A model generated the notes under the pieces. The model did no database searches, had not been told where the DNA came from, and saw only the letters and a list, made by a program, of their open reading frames with translations. A DNA stretch of 8,620 nucleotides from SIG636 sp045604285 (GTDB lineage: Bacteria > Bacillota > Clostridia > Oscillospirales > CAG-382), in NCBI GenBank assembly GCA_045604285.1, contig JAZUNS010000060.1, forward strand, positions 1 through 8,620, written 5' to 3'. Positions within the stretch are counted from its first letter, which is position 1; every line of letters starts with the position of its first letter. Shown piece by piece: positions 5,228 through 8,620 of the stretch. Made by a program: the position numbers and the translations under genes.

Positions 5228-6283
5228 ATGAAGAATATACTTGTAACCGGCGGTGCGGGATTTATAGGTAGCAATTTTGTAAGATATATGCTTAAGGAGC
5301 ATAAGGAGTACCGCATTGTTAACATAGATGCCCTTACCTATGCAGGCAACCTGGAAAATCTGGCAGACGTTGCCGATTTACCCAATTACCGCTTTATTAA
5401 ATGCGATATCAGAGACAGCGCCGCTGTTGAAAAAATATTTGAAGAAGAATGCATTGACACCGTGGTGAATTTTGCGGCAGAGAGTCACGTTGACCGCAGC
5501 ATTGAGGATCCCCAGATATTCCTTACCACAAACGTACTTGGTACCCAGGTGTTGCTGGATGCTGCAAAAAAGTTTTGGAAGATAAATCCCAACGATAAGT
5601 ATTGCAGAAAGTTTAAAGACGGCGTTAAGTATCTTCAGGTTTCTACTGACGAGGTTTACGGTGCGCTGGGCAAAACGGGGATGTTTACGGAAACCACCCC
5701 TTTATCTCCCAACAGCCCTTATTCTTCGTCTAAGGCGTCTGCCGATCTGTTTGTGCGCGCATACCACGAAACCTTTGGTTTGCCGATAAATATTACCCGT
5801 TGCTCCAACAACTACGGCCCTTATCAGTTTCCCGAAAAGCTTATTCCCCTTATGCTTAACAATTGCCTTAAGGGTAAGCCCTTGCCCGTATACGGCGACG
5901 GCTTGCAGATTAGGGATTGGTTGCACGTAAGCGACCATTGCAAGGGCATATATACCGTTTTGGAAAAGGGCAGAATAGGCGAGGTTTATAACATAGGCGG
6001 CAACAACGAAAAGGCCAATATTGATATAGTTAAGCTGATAATAAATGCCGCAGGTGCTTCTGAGGAGCTTATTACCTACGTTAAGGACCGTCCCGGCCAC
6101 GACCGACGCTATGCAATTGACAATACCAAGATTACCACCGAGCTGGGTTGGGCGCCTGAATACACCTTTGAAGAAGGCATTGCCGAAACCGTTAAGTGGT
6201 ACCTTGATAACAAAGAATGGACCGAACGTGTTGTTAGCGGTGACTATACCAAGTATTACGACAATATGTATAAAAACGCTTAA
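5228..6283 (+). CDS. rfbB: dTDP-glucose 4,6-dehydratase (RmlB)
   Basis: RmlB is an NAD-dependent extended short-chain dehydrogenase that turns dTDP-glucose into dTDP-4-keto-6-deoxy-D-glucose. The 351-residue protein has the Rossmann motif GGAGFIG (8-14) and the family segment NIDALTYAGNLENL (32-45). NFAAESHVDRSI spans 81-92, the catalytic STDEVYG triad 139-145 (T140, D141, E142), and Y165-SSS-K169 is the Tyr/Lys pair. The dTDP-contact regions NNYGPYQFPEKLIP (194-207) and 'GDGLQIRDWLHVSDHC' are present too. A weak AGGA site sits 11 nt before the ATG. The product is a branch point; with no RmlC/RmlD here and an aminotransferase next, flux goes to a 4-amino sugar. Confidence 0.98.
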   Translation: MKNILVTGGAGFIGSNFVRYMLKEHKEYRIVNIDALTYAGNLENLADVADLPNYRFIKCDIRDSAAVEKIFEEECIDTVVNFAAESHVDRSIEDPQIFLTTNVLGTQVLLDAAKKFWKINPNDKYCRKFKDGVKYLQVSTDEVYGALGKTGMFTETTPLSPNSPYSSSKASADLFVRAYHETFGLPINITRCSNNYGPYQFPEKLIPLMLNNCLKGKPLPVYGDGLQIRDWLHVSDHCKGIYTVLEKGRIGEVYNIGGNNEKANIDIVKLIINAAGASEELITYVKDRPGHDRRYAIDNTKITTELGWAPEYTFEEGIAETVKWYLDNKEWTERVVSGDYTKYYDNMYKNA

Positions 6284-6300
6284 AAGAGGTGGCTGTTTTA

Positions 6301-7434
6301 ATGATACCTTTTAACCGACCCCCTTTTGTTGGGAACGAGACAGAATACATAAAGCAGGCTATTGCTGTCGGCAAGATTTGCGGAGACGGCGGTTTTACTA
6401 AAAAATGTCACAAATGGATTGAGGAAAAGACCGGTACACCCAAGGCGTTGCTGACTACGTCCTGCACCCACGCTTTGGAGATGGCGGCGCTGCTTTCCGA
6501 GGTGAAGCCGGGTGATGAGGTAATTATGCCCTCTTACACCTTCGTTTCCACCGCAGACGCCTTTGTTCAGCGGGGAGCTACTATTGTTTTTGTAGACGTG
6601 CGCCCAGATACGATGAACATTGACGAAAAGCTTATTGAAGCTGCAATAACACCCAAGACTAAGGCTATCGTCCCCGTACATTACGCAGGTGTTGCCTGCG
6701 AGATGGACGCCATTAACGCTTTGGCTAAGGAAAAAGGACTTGTTGTAGTTGAGGACGCTGCTCAGGGCGTTATGGCAAGCTACAAGGGTAAGGCGCTTGG
6801 CACCATTGGCGACTTTGGCTGTTACAGTTTTCACGAGACGAAAAATTACAGCATGGGCGAGGGCGGCGCTTTGCTTATAGGTAAGGAAGACTGCATTGAG
6901 CAGGCTGAGATAATCAGAGAAAAAGGCACCGACAGAAGCAGATTCTTCCGTGGTCAGGTTGACAAATACACCTGGGTTGATTACGGCTCTTCCTATCTGC
7001 CCAGCGATATGAACGCAGCATATTTGTATGCCCAGCTTGAAGAGGCGGAGACGATAAACAACGCCCGTCTTGGCGTATGGAGCAAGTATTATAACGGGCT
7101 TTGCTACCTTGCCGAAGCCGAAAAGCTTATCTTACCCTTTATACCCGAAGGTTGCGTACATAACGCTCATATGTTTTACATCAAGGCGAAGAGCCTTGAG
7201 GAGAGAACGGCGCTTATTGCACACCTGAAGGAAAATGGCGTTGGCAGCGCTTTCCACTACATTCCCCTGCACAGTGCCCCTGCGGGCAAAAAATTCGGCA
7301 GATTTAGCGGCGATGACAAATATACCACCGCAGAAAGCGAAAAATTGCTGCGCCTGCCGATGTTTTACGGATTGACAGACGAAGATACCGAAAAAGTTAT
7401 TGAAGCTGTAAGAGGTTTTTATAAAGCTATATGA
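6301..7434 (+). CDS. wecE: dTDP-4-amino-4,6-dideoxygalactose transaminase (WecE/RffA-like)
   Basis: This is a PLP enzyme of the DegT/DnrJ/EryC1/StrS family. It transfers an amino group from glutamate to C4 of dTDP-4-keto-6-deoxy-D-glucose, giving dTDP-4-amino-4,6-dideoxy-D-galactose (dTDP-Fuc4N). Many segments agree with E. coli WecE as I remember it: the MIPFN start, the GKICGDGGFT region, PGDEVIMPSYTFVST, FVDVRPDTMNIDE, IVPVHYAGVACEMD, REKGT and 'RGQVDKYTW'. D152 in VVEDAAQ should contact the PLP ring nitrogen, and K181 in HETKNY is the Schiff-base lysine. The ATG at 6301 is preferred over an in-frame GTG at 6289: it lies 8 nt after AGAGGTGG and gives the family's usual 377-residue form. 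Its stop overlaps the next start as ATGA. Confidence 0.95.
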   Translation: MIPFNRPPFVGNETEYIKQAIAVGKICGDGGFTKKCHKWIEEKTGTPKALLTTSCTHALEMAALLSEVKPGDEVIMPSYTFVSTADAFVQRGATIVFVDVRPDTMNIDEKLIEAAITPKTKAIVPVHYAGVACEMDAINALAKEKGLVVVEDAAQGVMASYKGKALGTIGDFGCYSFHETKNYSMGEGGALLIGKEDCIEQAEIIREKGTDRSRFFRGQVDKYTWVDYGSSYLPSDMNAAYLYAQLEEAETINNARLGVWSKYYNGLCYLAEAEKLILPFIPEGCVHNAHMFYIKAKSLEERTALIAHLKENGVGSAFHYIPLHSAPAGKKFGRFSGDDKYTTAESEKLLRLPMFYGLTDEDTEKVIEAVRGFYKAI

Positions 7435-8537
7435 AAAAGATTGCGATAATTGGCGCCAACAGTTTTCAAAACAGGCTTATACTTAAAGCCAAGGAAATGG
7501 GATACGAGACCCACGTATTTGCCTGGCAGTGCGGTGACGTTGGCGAGACCACGGCAGATTATTTTTATCCGATAAGTATTGTGGAGAAGGAACAAATACT
7601 TGAGGAATGCAAAAGAATAAAGCCCGACGGCGTTGCTTCGATAGCTTCCGATTTGGCAGTTATAACGGTAAACTACGTGGCAGAAGGGCTGGGGCTTTGC
7701 TGTAATCCTTATGAAAACAGCCTTATTTGCACAAATAAGTTTGAAATGCGCCGTGCCTTTGCCGAGGCAGGCGTTGCCGTTCCCAAGTTTTTAAAGGTAG
7801 GCTGTGCCCCCGAAAAGGAACAGCTTGAAGGGTTTTGTTATCCCTTGATTGTAAAGCCTACCGACAGAAGCGGCAGCCGAGGAATTACAAAGATCGAACG
7901 CTTTGAGCAGCTTGCCGACGCTGTTGGTGAAGCCTGCGAGGCTTCCTTTGAAAAGCGTGCGGTTATTGAAGAGTTTATAGAAGGCGATGAATACAGCTGC
8001 GAGTGCGTATCCTGGAAAGGCAAGCACAATTTTTTGGCGCTGACCAAGAAGTTTACCACCGGGGCGCCCCATTTTATAGAAACCGGGCATCAACAGCCTT
8101 CTGATATTCCTGCCGAGCTGCACGACAGTATAACGGCGCAGATATTTAAAGCCCTTGACAGCCTTGGTATAAAATACGGGGCGTCCCACAGCGAATTTAA
8201 GCTTGCCGCCGACGGCAGCATACGCATTATTGAGATAGGTGCGAGAATGGGCGGAGACTGTATAGGCAGCGATTTGGTTGAGCTTTCCACGGGGGTTGAC
8301 TTTGTGGCGGCGGTGGTTGATATAGCCTGCGGCAAGGCACCCGACCTTGCACCCAAGCATGGCCCGCAAAAAGCAGTTATACGCTTTATTTTTAATGAGG
8401 ACGACCTTGCGGTCTACAAGGCAGACAAAGCCGATGCAAGCAAGCATTTCAGCTATGAAAGCCCCATAGAAACCGAAAACATGGGTAAAGTTACCGACAG
8501 CTCTAACAGAGTAGGTTATTATATTTACACCGAATAG
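7431..8537 (+). CDS. ATP-grasp carboxylate-amine ligase, predicted to acylate the Fuc4N amine
   Basis: The 368-residue protein has the ATP-grasp order. A pre-ATP-grasp Rossmann-like domain (1-100, opening MKKIAIIGANSFQ) is followed by TNKFEMR at 102-107. The nucleotide-binding segment 'PLIVKPTDRSGSRGI' spans 138-152, with K142 and a flexible Ser/Gly loop. The hinge is IEEFIEG at 179-185, and the metal-binding acidic residues are E255 (HSEFKL) and E268 (IIEIGARMGGD). The C-terminal lid (about 305-368) is unassigned. Such enzymes activate a carboxylate as an acyl phosphate and join it to an amine, as in PurK-, CarB- and L-amino-acid-ligase-type proteins. The start overlaps the aminotransferase stop by 4 nt, so the two are translationally coupled. 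I infer that it condenses an amino acid or other carboxylate with dTDP-Fuc4N, replacing WecD acetylation. The substrate is not readable from sequence. Confidence 0.85.
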   Translation: MKKIAIIGANSFQNRLILKAKEMGYETHVFAWQCGDVGETTADYFYPISIVEKEQILEECKRIKPDGVASIASDLAVITVNYVAEGLGLCCNPYENSLICTNKFEMRRAFAEAGVAVPKFLKVGCAPEKEQLEGFCYPLIVKPTDRSGSRGITKIERFEQLADAVGEACEASFEKRAVIEEFIEGDEYSCECVSWKGKHNFLALTKKFTTGAPHFIETGHQQPSDIPAELHDSITAQIFKALDSLGIKYGASHSEFKLAADGSIRIIEIGARMGGDCIGSDLVELSTGVDFVAAVVDIACGKAPDLAPKHGPQKAVIRFIFNEDDLAVYKADKADASKHFSYESPIETENMGKVTDSSNRVGYYIYTE

Positions 8538-8553
8538 TATTAGGTAAGTGAAA

Positions 8554-8581
8554 AAGGATAGCGGCATTAGCCACTATCCTT
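8554..8581 (-). terminator. Hairpin after the amino-sugar operon; T tract suits minus-strand transcripts
   Basis: AAGGATAG (8554-8561) pairs with CTATCCTT (8574-8581), with GGC/GCC inside around loop ATTA. On the plus strand no T run follows, so termination of the operon would be weak. On the minus strand the stem is followed by TTTTT. This suggests a terminator for a convergent gene beyond the right edge, perhaps shared by both. Confidence 0.55.
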
Positions 8582-8620
8582 CAGACCGCTGACAAAGGTG
8601 CAGAACACGAAAAATATAAA

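Noticed and set aside
4347..6283. Start of an L-rhamnose (rmlABCD) operon
   Set aside because: RmlC and RmlD are absent; the third gene is a C4 aminotransferase, so the keto intermediate goes to an amino sugar.
7791..8567. 258-residue minus-strand ORF
   Set aside because: It is an antisense open frame caused by codon bias in the ATP-grasp gene, whose own motifs are complete.

Overview
The window looks like chromosomal DNA of an anaerobic Bacillota of the class Clostridia, probably an uncultured gut lineage. The reasons are strong GGAGG-type ribosome binding sites, frequent GTG and TTG starts, near-consensus TTGACA/TATAAT promoters, moderate GC, and a hairpin-rich intergenic repeat. The species cannot be named from the sequence.

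Left block (1-2217, minus strand). A consensus promoter drives a short gene that looks like the two ends of a GH78 alpha-L-rhamnosidase joined together without the catalytic barrel. Next comes a 543-residue fusion of a sugar-isomerase-like TIM barrel with a metallo-beta-lactamase-fold hydrolase. Overlapping its stop by 4 nt is the start of a gene with an aldo/keto-reductase-like N-terminus, cut by the window edge. The block reads as a carbohydrate catabolic operon. Its codon use (CGC, ATC, CTC) differs from the rest of the window (AGA, ATA, CTT).

Middle block (2190-2980). There is no convincing large gene here. It holds a plausible plus-strand promoter and short ORF, then an array of small hairpins separated by GTGAAAT, which switches to the inverted ATTTCAC halfway. 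A perfect bidirectional terminator follows. A minus-strand tRNA pair, Leu(TAA) then initiator fMet(CAT), has its own consensus promoter.

Right block (3015-8620). On the minus strand lie a 197-residue protein of unknown function and a TVP38/TMEM64 (VTT-domain) membrane protein. Divergent from them, on the plus strand, is a tight four-gene nucleotide-sugar operon: RmlA, RmlB, a WecE-like aminotransferase and an ATP-grasp ligase. The first three enzymes convert glucose-1-phosphate to dTDP-4-amino-4,6-dideoxy-D-galactose (dTDP-Fuc4N). RmlC and RmlD are absent here, so this is not a rhamnose pathway. The ATP-grasp gene is translationally coupled to the aminotransferase and sits where an N-acetyltransferase (WecD) would be in enterobacteria. 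The likeliest reading is that it joins a carboxylate, perhaps an amino acid, to the sugar amine. This is the best candidate in the window for undescribed chemistry.
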